Shown here: positions 1 to 8,311 of the stretch, one piece after another
Numbering within the stretch: the first letter of the stretch is position 1
How the letters are laid out: the number at the start of each line of letters is the position of its first letter
Source: DASZIT01 sp963709665
GTDB lineage: Bacteria > Actinomycetota > Acidimicrobiia > Acidimicrobiales > RAAP-2
DNA: 64,000 nt
NCBI GenBank assembly: GCA_963709665.1
Contig: CAVPWU010000002.1
Span: 1 to 64,000, forward strand
Reading direction: 5' to 3'
Notes under the pieces: generated by a model
The model's input: the letters and a program-made list of their open reading frames with translations, nothing else
Database searches by the model: none
Told to the model about the DNA's origin: nothing
Position numbers and translations under genes: made by a program

Positions 1-2
1 TC

Positions 3-3000
3 CCGGTCGCCCAGAGCCCCTCCCTCTCCCTGGTGAAGGCCACCACCACCGCCAGCTACAACGCCCCGGGCCAGAGCCTGGCCTACACCTACCTGGTCAC
101 CAACACCGGGAACGTGACCCTGTCGTCGCTCGCCATCTCCGACAACCGGATCCCGACGGCCGCCATCACCTGCCCCCAGACCACCCTGGCCCCCGGAGCC
201 AGCACCACCTGCACCGCCGACTACACCACCACCCAGGCGGACGTGGACGCCGGGTCGGTGACCAACATCGCCACCGCCGGGGGTACCGCTCCCGGCGGAG
301 CGGCCGTGGTGTCGCCGCCGGCCACCGTCACCGTTGATGCCGTCCAGGACCCCTCCCTCTCCCTGGTCAAGACCACCACCACCCCGAGCTTCAACGCCGC
401 AGGCCAGAGCCTCGCCTACTCCTACCTGGTCACCAACACCGGGAACGTGACCCTGTCGTCGCTCGCCATCTCCGACGACCGGATCCCGACGGCCGACATC
501 ACCTGCCCCCTGACCAGGCTGGCCCCCGCAGCCAGCACCACCTGCACCGCCGAATACACCACCACCCAGGCCGATGTGGACGCCGGGTCGGTGACCAACA
601 TCGCCACCGCCGGTGGGATCGCTCCCAGCGGAGCGGCCGTGGTGTCGCCGCCGGCCAGCGTCACCGTCCCGTCGGCCCAGACACCGTCCATCTCCGTCCT
701 CAAGTCGGTGACCTCCCCGGGTCCCTACGACGCAGTGGGGCAGACGGTCAGCTACCGGTTCGTGGCCACCAACACCGGCAACGTCACCCTGACCGGCGTG
801 GGGATCACCGACACCCAGACCGCACCCGCCGGCGCCCTGACCAGTGGTCCGACCTGCGTGTCCCTGTCGGCACCCACCGGGAGCTGCACGGGGTCGACCA
901 CCTCGCTGGGGATCGGTCAGTCGGCCACCTTCACCGCCACCTACCTCCTGACCCAGGCCGACCTCGACAACGGTTCCGTCCACGACTCCGCCACCGCTAG
1001 CGGCACCCCGCCGACCGGCCCGGTGGTCACCTCCGCCCCGTCCACCGCCACGGTGACCATCGCCCAGACCCCGAGCCTGACGGTGGCCAAGTCCACCACC
1101 ACCACCAGCTACGCAACGCTGGGCCAGGTCATCCCCTACACCATCACCGCCACCAACACCGGCAACCAGACCCTCACCGCCGTCAACGTCACCGACGCCA
1201 ACGCCACCATCACCAGCTGCAGCCCGGCCCTCCCGGTGGCCACCCTGGCGCCCAACGCCTCGATCACCTGCTCGGCCACCCACACCGTCACCCAGGCCGA
1301 CCTCGACGCCACCGGCGTCACCAACGTGGCCACCGGCACCGGCGACCCGCCGTCCGGCCCGCCCCTCACTTCCCACTCGCCGCCGGTCACCGTCCCCTCG
1401 GCTCCGAGCCCGAGCCTGACCGTGCTGAAGTCGGTCACCTCCACCGGCCCCTATGACGCGGTGGGCCAGACGGTCAGCTACCAGTTCGTGGCGACCAACA
1501 CCGGCAACGTCACCCTCACCGGAGTGGGGATCGACGACACCCAGACCGCCCCGGCCGGCGCCCTCACCTCGGGTCCGACCTGCGTGGGCCTGGCCACCCC
1601 GACGGCCAGCTGCACGGCCGCCTCCACCACCGCACTGGCCCCCGGCCAGTCAGCCACCTACGTCGCCACCTACACCCTCACCCTGGCCGACCTCAACCAC
1701 GGCTCGGTCAACGACTCGGCCATCGCCACTGGCACCCCGCCCACCGGACCGGTGGTCGACTCCACCCCGTCGACCGCCACGGTGTCCACCACCCAGAACC
1801 CGGGCCTGACGGTGACCAAGACCACCACCGCCGCCAGCTACGCAACGCTGGGCCAGGCCATCCCCTACACCATCACCGCCACCAACACCGGAACCGTCAC
1901 CCTCACCGACGTCACGGTGACCGACGCCAACGCCACCATCACCAGCTGCACCCCGGCCCTCCCGGTGGCCACCCTGGCGCCCAACGCCTCGATCACCTGC
2001 TCGGCCACCCACACCGTCACCCAGGCCGACCTCGACGCCACCGGCGTCACCAACGTGGCCACCGCCACCGGCGACCCGCCGTCCGGTCCGCCCATCACCT
2101 CCAATTCGCCACCGGTCACCATCCCGTCGGTCCAGACGTCCGGGATCACGGTGGTCAAGAGCTCCACCACCAAGAGCATCGAAACGGTCGGACAGGTGGT
2201 CCCCTACGCCTTCCGGGTCACCAACACCGGGAACGTCACCCTCACCCACGTGGCGGTCACGGACAGCCAGCAGGCGCCGGCGCTCGACTCGGGCCTGTCG
2301 GCCATCCACTGCCCGACCACCAGCCTGGCGGGTGGCGCATCGGAGACCTGCACCGCCACCTACACGGTGACCGCCGCCGACCTGGCCCACGGATCGGTCG
2401 CCGACTCGGCGTCGGTGACCGGCACCCCGCCGATCGGCGACCCGGTCACCTCCGGCGCCTCCCCGCTGGCCATCCCGGCCGCATCGATCACCGTGGTGAA
2501 GGCCACCACCACCACCTCCATCTCGTTCGTCGGACAGAGCGTTCCCTTCACCTTCACGGTGACCAACACCGGATTCACACCGCTGACGTCGGTGTCGGTG
2601 GCGGACTTCCGGGGCACCAGCCCCTCGGGCACCCTGCTCGCCGCACCGACCTGCCCGTCGGCGACGCTGGCCGCCGGGGCGTCCGAGGTGTGCACCTCGA
2701 CCTACACGGTGACCGCCGCCGATCTCGCCGCCGGCTCGGTATCCGACACCGCCACCGCCCAGGGCACCGCCGGCGGCGGGGTGGTGGTCGGGTCGGACCC
2801 GTCGACCATCAGCCTGCCGCGGAATCCCAAGGCGCCCCTCACCGTGCACAAGACGACCTCCACGCAGTCGGTGACCGCCATCGGGCAGGTCATCCAGTAC
2901 TCCTTCCTGGTCACCAACAACACGGACGCCACCCTGACCGGGGTCACGGTGGTGGACACCCAGGCCCAGCCGTCCCTGAACTCCTCGCTGTCGGCCATCG

Positions 3001-3260
3001 CCTGCCCGTCCTCCACGTTGGCCGCCGGTGCCTCGGAGACCTGCATGGCCACCTACACGGTGACGGCTGCTGACCTGGCCAACGGCTTCGTCAACGACAC
3101 CGCCACCGCCACCGGGATCCCGCCCACCCTGCCCGACGGGTCGGCACCGACCCCCATCGTCTCGCAGCCGTCGTCGGCCGCCCTCCCGGTGGCCCCGACG
3201 GTCGCACCGGCGGCCCCGGTCAGCGCCATCACCCCGACCACGGTGAGCGTGACCGGCTGA
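3..3260 (+). CDS. Repeat-rich surface/secreted protein, DUF7507/DUF11-like (5' end missing)
   Basis: The frame is open from the first bases, so the start lies upstream; 1,085 residues are visible. They form nine repeats of about 110-125 residues beginning near nt 20, 350, 685, 1070, 1415, 1800, 2140, 2485 and 2830. Each has a VKxTTT-like opening, a conserved G-Q, the strand motif TNTGNVTL, two cysteines around a LAPGAS-like loop, and a YTVTxADL motif near its end. This matches the beta-sandwich DUF7507/DUF11 modules of bacterial surface proteins. Repeats 3-4 and 5-6 are near copies 726 nt apart, so a two-repeat block was duplicated. The C-terminus is Pro/Ala/Thr-rich and ends in TVSVTG with no LPXTG motif or membrane helix, so the anchoring mode is unknown. 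An adhesive or wall-structural role is inference. The stop lies 2 nt before the next gene. Confidence 0.85.
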   Translation, partial: PVAQSPSLSLVKATTTASYNAPGQSLAYTYLVTNTGNVTLSSLAISDNRIPTAAITCPQTTLAPGASTTCTADYTTTQADVDAGSVTNIATAGGTAPGGAAVVSPPATVTVDAVQDPSLSLVKTTTTPSFNAAGQSLAYSYLVTNTGNVTLSSLAISDDRIPTADITCPLTRLAPAASTTCTAEYTTTQADVDAGSVTNIATAGGIAPSGAAVVSPPASVTVPSAQTPSISVLKSVTSPGPYDAVGQTVSYRFVATNTGNVTLTGVGITDTQTAPAGALTSGPTCVSLSAPTGSCTGSTTSLGIGQSATFTATYLLTQADLDNGSVHDSATASGTPPTGPVVTSAPSTATVTIAQTPSLTVAKSTTTTSYATLGQVIPYTITATNTGNQTLTAVNVTDANATITSCSPALPVATLAPNASITCSATHTVTQADLDATGVTNVATGTGDPPSGPPLTSHSPPVTVPSAPSPSLTVLKSVTSTGPYDAVGQTVSYQFVATNTGNVTLTGVGIDDTQTAPAGALTSGPTCVGLATPTASCTAASTTALAPGQSATYVATYTLTLADLNHGSVNDSAIATGTPPTGPVVDSTPSTATVSTTQNPGLTVTKTTTAASYATLGQAIPYTITATNTGTVTLTDVTVTDANATITSCTPALPVATLAPNASITCSATHTVTQADLDATGVTNVATATGDPPSGPPITSNSPPVTIPSVQTSGITVVKSSTTKSIETVGQVVPYAFRVTNTGNVTLTHVAVTDSQQAPALDSGLSAIHCPTTSLAGGASETCTATYTVTAADLAHGSVADSASVTGTPPIGDPVTSGASPLAIPAASITVVKATTTTSISFVGQSVPFTFTVTNTGFTPLTSVSVADFRGTSPSGTLLAAPTCPSATLAAGASEVCTSTYTVTAADLAAGSVSDTATAQGTAGGGVVVGSDPSTISLPRNPKAPLTVHKTTSTQSVTAIGQVIQYSFLVTNNTDATLTGVTVVDTQAQPSLNSSLSAIACPSSTLAAGASETCMATYTVTAADLANGFVNDTATATGIPPTLPDGSAPTPIVSQPSSAALPVAPTVAPAAPVSAITPTTVSVTG

Positions 3261-3262
3261 CG

Positions 3263-4096
3263 ATGGTGCGTGGCGCGCGGCTCCGGTCGAGGTCCGGTCA
3301 GGAGCGGCCCCGGAGGACCGATCGGGCCGACCGGGGGTGGTCCCGGGTCCGGAGGACCGGTGTGGGCGCATCCCTGGTGCTCGCCGTCGTGCTCCTGGCC
3401 GGGTGCGGATCATCGACCGGGGGGAGCGCCCCCACCTCCTCCACCGGCGGTGCCGCCACCGGCCGGACCGCCACCGAGGTGCCCTCGGTGGCGTCGGGGT
3501 CCACCCTGCTGGCCACCTTCCACACCGACACCCCGTCGTCCTCGGGGCCGGGGGAGCCTTCCACCGGCGTGGTGCCCGCCACCTGGCACGGCGCCCCGAG
3601 TGTGCTCCCGGTCATCGGCTCCCGGGACAACTGGATCGACGTCCGTCTGGCCCAGCGGCCCAACGGCTCCACCGCCTGGGTGCCGGCCACGTCGGTCTCC
3701 TACACCTCGACCCCGTACCGGATCGAGGTGAGCCTGGCCTCCACCCGTCTGGAGCTCTTCGATTCGAATAGGCTGGTGCTGTCGGCCCCGGCCGGCGTGG
3801 GCATCTCCCAGTCACCGACACCGGTCGGCGCCTACTTCGTGGCCTTCCTCGCCCAACCGGCCAGTGCCGGCTACGGCCCGTTCGTGATGGTGACCTCGGC
3901 ACACTCCGACGCCATCACCGACTGGGAGGAGTCCGGCGACGCCATGATCGCCATCCACGGCCCGCTGGGGGCCGGTGCCGCCATCGGGACCACCGGGGCC
4001 CGGGTGTCACACGGATGCGTGCGCCTGCAGCTCACCGACCTCGCCCAGCTCCGGGTGGTGCCGGTGGGCAGCCCGGTGGACATCGTGGCCGGTTGA
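3263..4096 (+). CDS. L,D-transpeptidase (YkuD family) lipoprotein
   Basis: A 277-residue exported enzyme expected to cross-link peptidoglycan stem peptides (3-3 links) or attach proteins to them. The N-terminus has an Arg-rich n-region, a hydrophobic stretch and a lipobox VLLAGC with Cys48, predicting a lipid-anchored protein on the outer face of the membrane. The catalytic YkuD signature SHGCVRL is near residues 248-254, preceded by IAIHGP, which supplies the conserved His. Residues 50-150 are a Ser/Thr/Pro-rich linker and a short SH3-like segment. The ATG at 3263 lies 2 nt after the repeat protein's stop, so the two are probably co-transcribed; a shared cell-wall role is inference. A lipobox is unusual for the family but seen in actinobacterial Ldt proteins. 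Confidence 0.88.
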   Translation: MVRGARLRSRSGQERPRRTDRADRGWSRVRRTGVGASLVLAVVLLAGCGSSTGGSAPTSSTGGAATGRTATEVPSVASGSTLLATFHTDTPSSSGPGEPSTGVVPATWHGAPSVLPVIGSRDNWIDVRLAQRPNGSTAWVPATSVSYTSTPYRIEVSLASTRLELFDSNRLVLSAPAGVGISQSPTPVGAYFVAFLAQPASAGYGPFVMVTSAHSDAITDWEESGDAMIAIHGPLGAGAAIGTTGARVSHGCVRLQLTDLAQLRVVPVGSPVDIVAG

Positions 4097-4147
4097 TCCG
4101 CCCGCCCGCCGACCGACATGTACGACCAGGTAAAGGAACCGCCACGC

Positions 4148-4564
4148 ATGACCAACCGACCGCTGCCGCTGATCGCCACCCTCCTGCTCGGGGGGGCGAT
4201 CGCCCTGACCGGGTGCTCGAGCTCGACCTCCGGCTCGACCACCACCACGGCCAAGGCGCCCGCCACCACGACCACCACCTCACCGGTCCCGATCCACAAC
4301 AACGCGGCCATCCGCACCCAGGCGGTGATCACCGCCTGCACGGCGGCGCCGGGTGGCTGGCAGGCCTCGGGGACCGCCACCAATCCGGGCACGGCCTCCT
4401 ACCACTACAAGCTCACCGTCTACTTCACCAGCGCCCAGGCCACCGTCCTGGGATCCGGCCAGACCTCGGTGACGGTGGCGGCCAAGTCGACCGGCAAGTG
4501 GAAGGTGACGGCGACGTTCCCGGCCCCCACCGGGGTCAAGTGCGTCCTGGTCGGGGTGGAGTAG
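4148..4564 (+). CDS. Small FxLYD-type lipoprotein
   Basis: A 138-residue predicted lipoprotein of unknown function. The ATG at 4148 is chosen because AAAGGA sits 10 nt upstream (4132-4137); an in-frame ATG at 4118 lacks such a site. The signal sequence ends in lipobox ALTGC (Cys23), followed by a Ser/Thr linker. The C-terminal ~80 residues carry a GTATNPG motif, a YKLTVYF strand and a VAAKSTGKW segment, the pattern of FxLYD-type immunoglobulin-like domains on many actinobacterial lipoproteins. It follows the L,D-transpeptidase by 51 nt on the same strand. No catalytic residues are apparent; a substrate-binding or envelope role is inference. Confidence 0.75.
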   Translation: MTNRPLPLIATLLLGGAIALTGCSSSTSGSTTTTAKAPATTTTTSPVPIHNNAAIRTQAVITACTAAPGGWQASGTATNPGTASYHYKLTVYFTSAQATVLGSGQTSVTVAAKSTGKWKVTATFPAPTGVKCVLVGVE

Positions 4565-4607
4565 CCGACGGCGGGGCCCGACCCGGGCCGGCCGCCGCTC
4601 CCGTCGT

Positions 4608-5726
4608 TCAGGTCAGGGCCGCCCGCACCACCGCACCCACGGCGTCCGCCTCCACCAGGAACCCGTCGTGGCCGACCGGCGAGTCGATGGCCACCACCTC
4701 GGGTCGTCCGGGGAGACGGCGGGCCAGCTCCTCCTGGAGGCCGATCGGGTAGAGGCGGTCCGAGGTGATGCCGGCCACCTGCACGGTGGCGGTGACCCCG
4801 GCCAGGGCGGCCGCCACGCCGCCTCGCCCGCGCCCCAGGTCGTGGTGGTTCATGGCCTCGCTGAGGACGATGTAGGAGTTGGGGTCGAACCGGGCGGCCA
4901 GCTTCTCCCCGGCGTGCTCCAGGTAGGACTCGACGGCGAACCGGCCCCCCTTCAGCGGGTCCTCGCTGCCCTGGGGCCGGCGGCCGAACCGCTGCTGGAG
5001 CTCATCGGTGGTCCGGTAGCTGAGGTGGCCGATGCCCCGGGCGATGGCCATCCCGGCCGTCGGCCGGGGGCCGGACTCGTAGTAGTCGCCCCCCCGGTAG
5101 GCCGGGTCGGCCCGGATGGCCCGCACCTGCACCGAGCAGAGGGCGATCTGCTCGGCGGTGGCGGCCGCCCCGACCGCCACCACCACCGCCCGTGCCACCC
5201 GGTCCGGGGAGGAGACGCACCACTCGAGGGCTCGCATGCCACCCATCGAGCCGCCCACCACCCCGGCCCACCGGCGGATACCCAGGTGGTCGGCCAGCGC
5301 CGCCTCGGCGGCCACCTGGTCCCGGATGGTCACGGTGGGGAACCTGCCCCCGTAGGGGCGTCCGTCGGGGCCGGCCGAGGAGGGACCGGTGGTCCCCTGA
5401 CAGCCGCCCAGGACGTTGGGGCACACCACGAACCACCGGTCGGTGTCGAGGGGGGCGCCCGGCCCGATCATCGGGTCCCACCAGCCGGCGTCGCCGGCCG
5501 GGCCCCCCGGATGGCGGGCGGCGTGGGAGTCCCCCGACAGGGCGTGGAGCACCAGCACGGCGTTGGAGGCGTCGGGATCCAACCTCCCCCAGGTCTCGTA
5601 GGCGACCTGGACACGTCCCAGCCTTCCCCCCGCCTCCAGCCCCAGACCGCCGGAGAGGGTGAAGGTCCGGCGCCAGGCCGGCGGGGAGCGGTCGGGTCCC
5701 GGGTCGGGGTCCGGCGTCCGGCTCAC
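4608..5726 (-). CDS. metX: Homoserine O-acetyltransferase
   Basis: A 372-residue alpha/beta-hydrolase-fold enzyme of methionine synthesis. It acylates homoserine, usually from acetyl-CoA, to give O-acetylhomoserine for MetY. The nucleophile elbow GGSMGG holds the catalytic Ser, the C-terminal SPVGHDGF supplies the His, and the early LHALSGDSH is the family's oxyanion-region motif. The GTG at 5726 is chosen because it overlaps the metY stop as GTGA; a longer in-frame ATG at 5798 would add 24 Arg/Gly-rich residues unlike the family. It is the second gene of a metY-metX operon. Succinyl-CoA specificity cannot be excluded from sequence alone. Confidence 0.93.
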   Translation of the reverse strand: MSRTPDPDPGPDRSPPAWRRTFTLSGGLGLEAGGRLGRVQVAYETWGRLDPDASNAVLVLHALSGDSHAARHPGGPAGDAGWWDPMIGPGAPLDTDRWFVVCPNVLGGCQGTTGPSSAGPDGRPYGGRFPTVTIRDQVAAEAALADHLGIRRWAGVVGGSMGGMRALEWCVSSPDRVARAVVVAVGAAATAEQIALCSVQVRAIRADPAYRGGDYYESGPRPTAGMAIARGIGHLSYRTTDELQQRFGRRPQGSEDPLKGGRFAVESYLEHAGEKLAARFDPNSYIVLSEAMNHHDLGRGRGGVAAALAGVTATVQVAGITSDRLYPIGLQEELARRLPGRPEVVAIDSPVGHDGFLVEADAVGAVVRAALT

Positions 5727-7021
5727 CCGCCCTTGGCGGCCCGGAAGCCCGCCTCGAGGTCGGCCTGGATGTCCTCCAGTGACTCGAGACCGACGCACAG
5801 GCGCACCAGGTCGGGGGTCACCCCGGTGGTGACCTGCTCGGCCTCGGTCAGCTGCGAGTGGGTGGTGGAGGCCGGGTGGATGGCCAGGCTGCGGACGTCA
5901 CCGATGTTGGCCAGGTGGCTGAAGAGCTCCAGGCCCTCGATGAACTTCCGACCCGCCTCGATGCCGCCGACGATCCCGAAGGCGACGATGGCTCCCGCCC
6001 CCCGGGGCAGGTAGTTCTGCTGACGCTCGTGCCAGGGGCTCGACGCCAGACCCGCGTAGTTCACCCACGACACCTCGTCCCGGCCCTCCAGCCAGGTGGC
6101 CACGGCGGTGGCGTTCTGGACGTGCCGCTCCATCCGCAGGCTGAGGGTCTCCACCCCCTGGAGGAAGAGGAAGGAGTTGAGCGGGGCGATGGCCGGGCCG
6201 ATGTCGCGCAGGTACTGGAGCCGGGCCTTCAGCACGTACCGGGCGGGGAACAGGGCCTCGGGGAGCTGGGAGAAGACCAGTCCGTGGTAGCTGGGGTCGG
6301 GCTCGGTGAAGTTGGGGAACCGCCCGCTCTCCTCGTAGTTGAAGGTGCCCCCGTCGACGATGATCCCGCCGATGGAGGTGCCGTGGCCACCGATGAACTT
6401 GGTGGCCGAGTGGACCACGATGTCCGCCCCGTGGCGCAGCGGCTGCTCGAGGTAGGGCGTGGCCACCGTGTTGTCCACCACCAGCGGGATCCCGTGGGCG
6501 TGGGCGACGGCCGCCACCGCCTCGACGTCGAGCACGTCCCCCTTGGGGTTGCCGATGGTCTCGGCGAAGAAGGCCTTGGTGTTCGGACGGATGGCCGCCT
6601 GCCAGGCGTCGATGTCGTCGGGGTCGTCGACGAAGGTGGTCTCCACCCCCAGCTTGGGGAAGGTGTAGTGGAGGAGGTTGTAGGTGCCGCCGTAGAGGGA
6701 GGCCGACGAGACGATATGGCCGCCGTTCTCGGCCAGGTTCAGCAGGGCCACCGTCTCCGCCGCCTGGCCGCTGGCCACCGCCAGGGCGGCCACCCCTCCC
6801 TCGAGGGCGGCGATCCGCTCCTCGAACACCGCCTGGGTGGGGTTCATGATGCGGGTGTAGATGTTGCCCAGCTCCTCCAGCCCGAACAGGGCGGCGGCAT
6901 GGCTGGTGTCCCGGAAGGTGTAGCTGGCGGTCTGGTAGATGGGCACGGCCCGGGCGTTGGTGGTGGGGTCGGGCACGGCCCCGGCATGGATCTGGCGGGT
7001 CTCGAATCCCCAATCGGGCAT
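5723..7021 (-). CDS. metY: O-acetylhomoserine sulfhydrylase (PLP enzyme)
   Basis: A 432-residue Cys/Met-metabolism PLP enzyme that converts O-acetylhomoserine plus sulfide to homocysteine. The PLP-binding lysine is in SATKFIGGHG, preceded by VVDNTVATPYL, which contacts the cofactor. The N-terminus (GFETRQIHAG) and the length are typical of the MetY subgroup rather than of cystathionine gamma-synthase. The ATG at 7021 is preceded by AGGAG. The gene overlaps metX by 4 nt, so both steps from homoserine to homocysteine are translationally coupled. No S-box riboswitch fits in the 66 nt upstream. A minus-strand hexamer TAGGCT about 40 nt upstream could be the -10. Confidence 0.93.
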   Translation of the reverse strand: MPDWGFETRQIHAGAVPDPTTNARAVPIYQTASYTFRDTSHAAALFGLEELGNIYTRIMNPTQAVFEERIAALEGGVAALAVASGQAAETVALLNLAENGGHIVSSASLYGGTYNLLHYTFPKLGVETTFVDDPDDIDAWQAAIRPNTKAFFAETIGNPKGDVLDVEAVAAVAHAHGIPLVVDNTVATPYLEQPLRHGADIVVHSATKFIGGHGTSIGGIIVDGGTFNYEESGRFPNFTEPDPSYHGLVFSQLPEALFPARYVLKARLQYLRDIGPAIAPLNSFLFLQGVETLSLRMERHVQNATAVATWLEGRDEVSWVNYAGLASSPWHERQQNYLPRGAGAIVAFGIVGGIEAGRKFIEGLELFSHLANIGDVRSLAIHPASTTHSQLTEAEQVTTGVTPDLVRLCVGLESLEDIQADLEAGFRAAKGG

Positions 7022-7057
7022 GGGTGGGCTCCTCAGGTGGCTGCGGATGGTGCGGAA

Positions 7058-7063
7058 AGCCTA
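7058..7063 (-). promoter_or_regulatory. Candidate -10 element for metY-metX
   Basis: The minus strand reads TAGGCT, matching the TANNNT form that recurs in front of genes in this window. It would give a leader of about 30 nt containing AGGAG before the metY ATG. A TTGACT at 7086-7091 overlaps the stop of the upstream gene but is 22 nt away, too far for a standard spacer. Confidence 0.3.
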
Positions 7064-7087
7064 AGCCCGGAAACCCGACTCATCAAG

Positions 7088-8311
7088 TCAACTTTTGGCG
7101 GGGACCGGGGTCCGGGCCGGGCCGGCCACCACGGCCAGGCAGCCGGCGGCCAGCACCGCCAGGGTGGCCAGCAGCACCGGGTAGCTCACCCAGTGGTGCA
7201 GCTCGGCCAGGACCAGCGGGACGGCGAAGCCGACATAGGTGAGGGCGTAGAACACGGCGGTGAGCCCGGCCAGCTCGTCCGGGCCGGCGATCCGCTGCAC
7301 CTCCAGCAGGCCGGCCACCAGGCAGCAGCCGTAGCCGGCACCCAGGACGGCACCGGTCGCCAGCACCAGCGGCGGGCTGAGCAGGTGGGCGGCCAGGGCC
7401 GCCAGGGCCATGCCCGCCACCACCGCCGCCAGCCCCACCGTGGCCCCCCGGACGCCGCCCCCGCCGTCGAGGCGACGGGCCAGCGGTTGGATCAGCACCC
7501 CCACCCCGAGGGTGACCCCGGCCACCACCCCGGCGAAGGCGATCCCGTAGCCGGAGGTCCGGCTGGAGATCACGGTGGGGAGGACGGCGAAGGAGACGGC
7601 GGCGGAGGCGAACACCCAGGGGGCCAGCGGCACCACCACCCGGCGGAATTGGGGGTGGAGGGCGGTCGGGACCCGCAGTCGGTCCCACAGTCCCGCCTTC
7701 TCGCCGGGGTGGTCGGTGACCGTCTCCGGTGCCCGCCACAGGCCCGGCAGGACCACCGCCATCACCACCAGGTGCGGAAGGTAGGGCACCACCAGGGGGG
7801 CGGGGCTCCACTGGGCCAGCAGCCCGGCCACCAGCGGCCCCAGGCCGAAGCCGAGGGAGAGGGCGATGGCGGCCCGGCGGGCGCCCGCCTGCTCGCCGGC
7901 CCGGCGGTCGAACGGGGGGACGGAGAGCTCCTTGACCCAGGCGGTGCCCGCCGCGAACACCGCCCCGCTGGCCACCCCGGCCAGGAACCGTCCCACGTAG
8001 AGGAGGGGGACGGCGTGGGAGCCGACCAGTAGCACCACGGTGGCCACCACCGAGACCAGGGCCGCCGGCCGCACCACCCGGGAGCGACCCCACCGGTCGG
8101 AGGCCGGGCCACCCACCAGCAGGGCGGGCACCAGGCCGAGGGCGTAGATCCCGAAGAGTGCCTCGTCGGTGCCCACCGTGACCCCGCGGTCCTGGTGGTA
8201 GGCGACGATCAGGGAGGCGAACTGGTTGGCCCCCCAGCCCACCGCGAACATGACGGCGGCCACCGACAGCCAGCGCCGCCGGGCCGGCACCACCGGCGGG
8301 GAGGGGGTCAT
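7088..8311 (-). CDS. MFS transporter
   Basis: A 407-residue major facilitator with about 12 hydrophobic helices. The motif-A region between helices 2 and 3 reads VGGPASDRWGRSRVV, the usual G-x-x-x-D-R-x-G-R-R-like loop. The middle loop is charged, and many helices are Gly/Ala/Leu-rich. The ATG at 8311 shares one base with the stop of the upstream hydrolase (TGATG), so the two are coupled. This looks like a drug/metabolite exporter or sugar-type MFS; the substrate cannot be deduced. Pairing with a secreted tripeptidyl-peptidase-like enzyme might mean uptake or export of peptide-derived compounds, which is inference only. Confidence 0.85.
   Translation of the reverse strand: MTPSPPVVPARRRWLSVAAVMFAVGWGANQFASLIVAYHQDRGVTVGTDEALFGIYALGLVPALLVGGPASDRWGRSRVVRPAALVSVVATVVLLVGSHAVPLLYVGRFLAGVASGAVFAAGTAWVKELSVPPFDRRAGEQAGARRAAIALSLGFGLGPLVAGLLAQWSPAPLVVPYLPHLVVMAVVLPGLWRAPETVTDHPGEKAGLWDRLRVPTALHPQFRRVVVPLAPWVFASAAVSFAVLPTVISSRTSGYGIAFAGVVAGVTLGVGVLIQPLARRLDGGGGVRGATVGLAAVVAGMALAALAAHLLSPPLVLATGAVLGAGYGCCLVAGLLEVQRIAGPDELAGLTAVFYALTYVGFAVPLVLAELHHWVSYPVLLATLAVLAAGCLAVVAGPARTPVPAKS

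Noticed and set aside
3140..3260. Sortase (LPXTG) anchor at the end of the repeat protein
   Set aside because: No LPXTG motif, hydrophobic helix or basic tail is present before the stop.
7022..7087. SAM riboswitch upstream of metY
   Set aside because: Only 66 nt are available and no S-box-like stems are visible.
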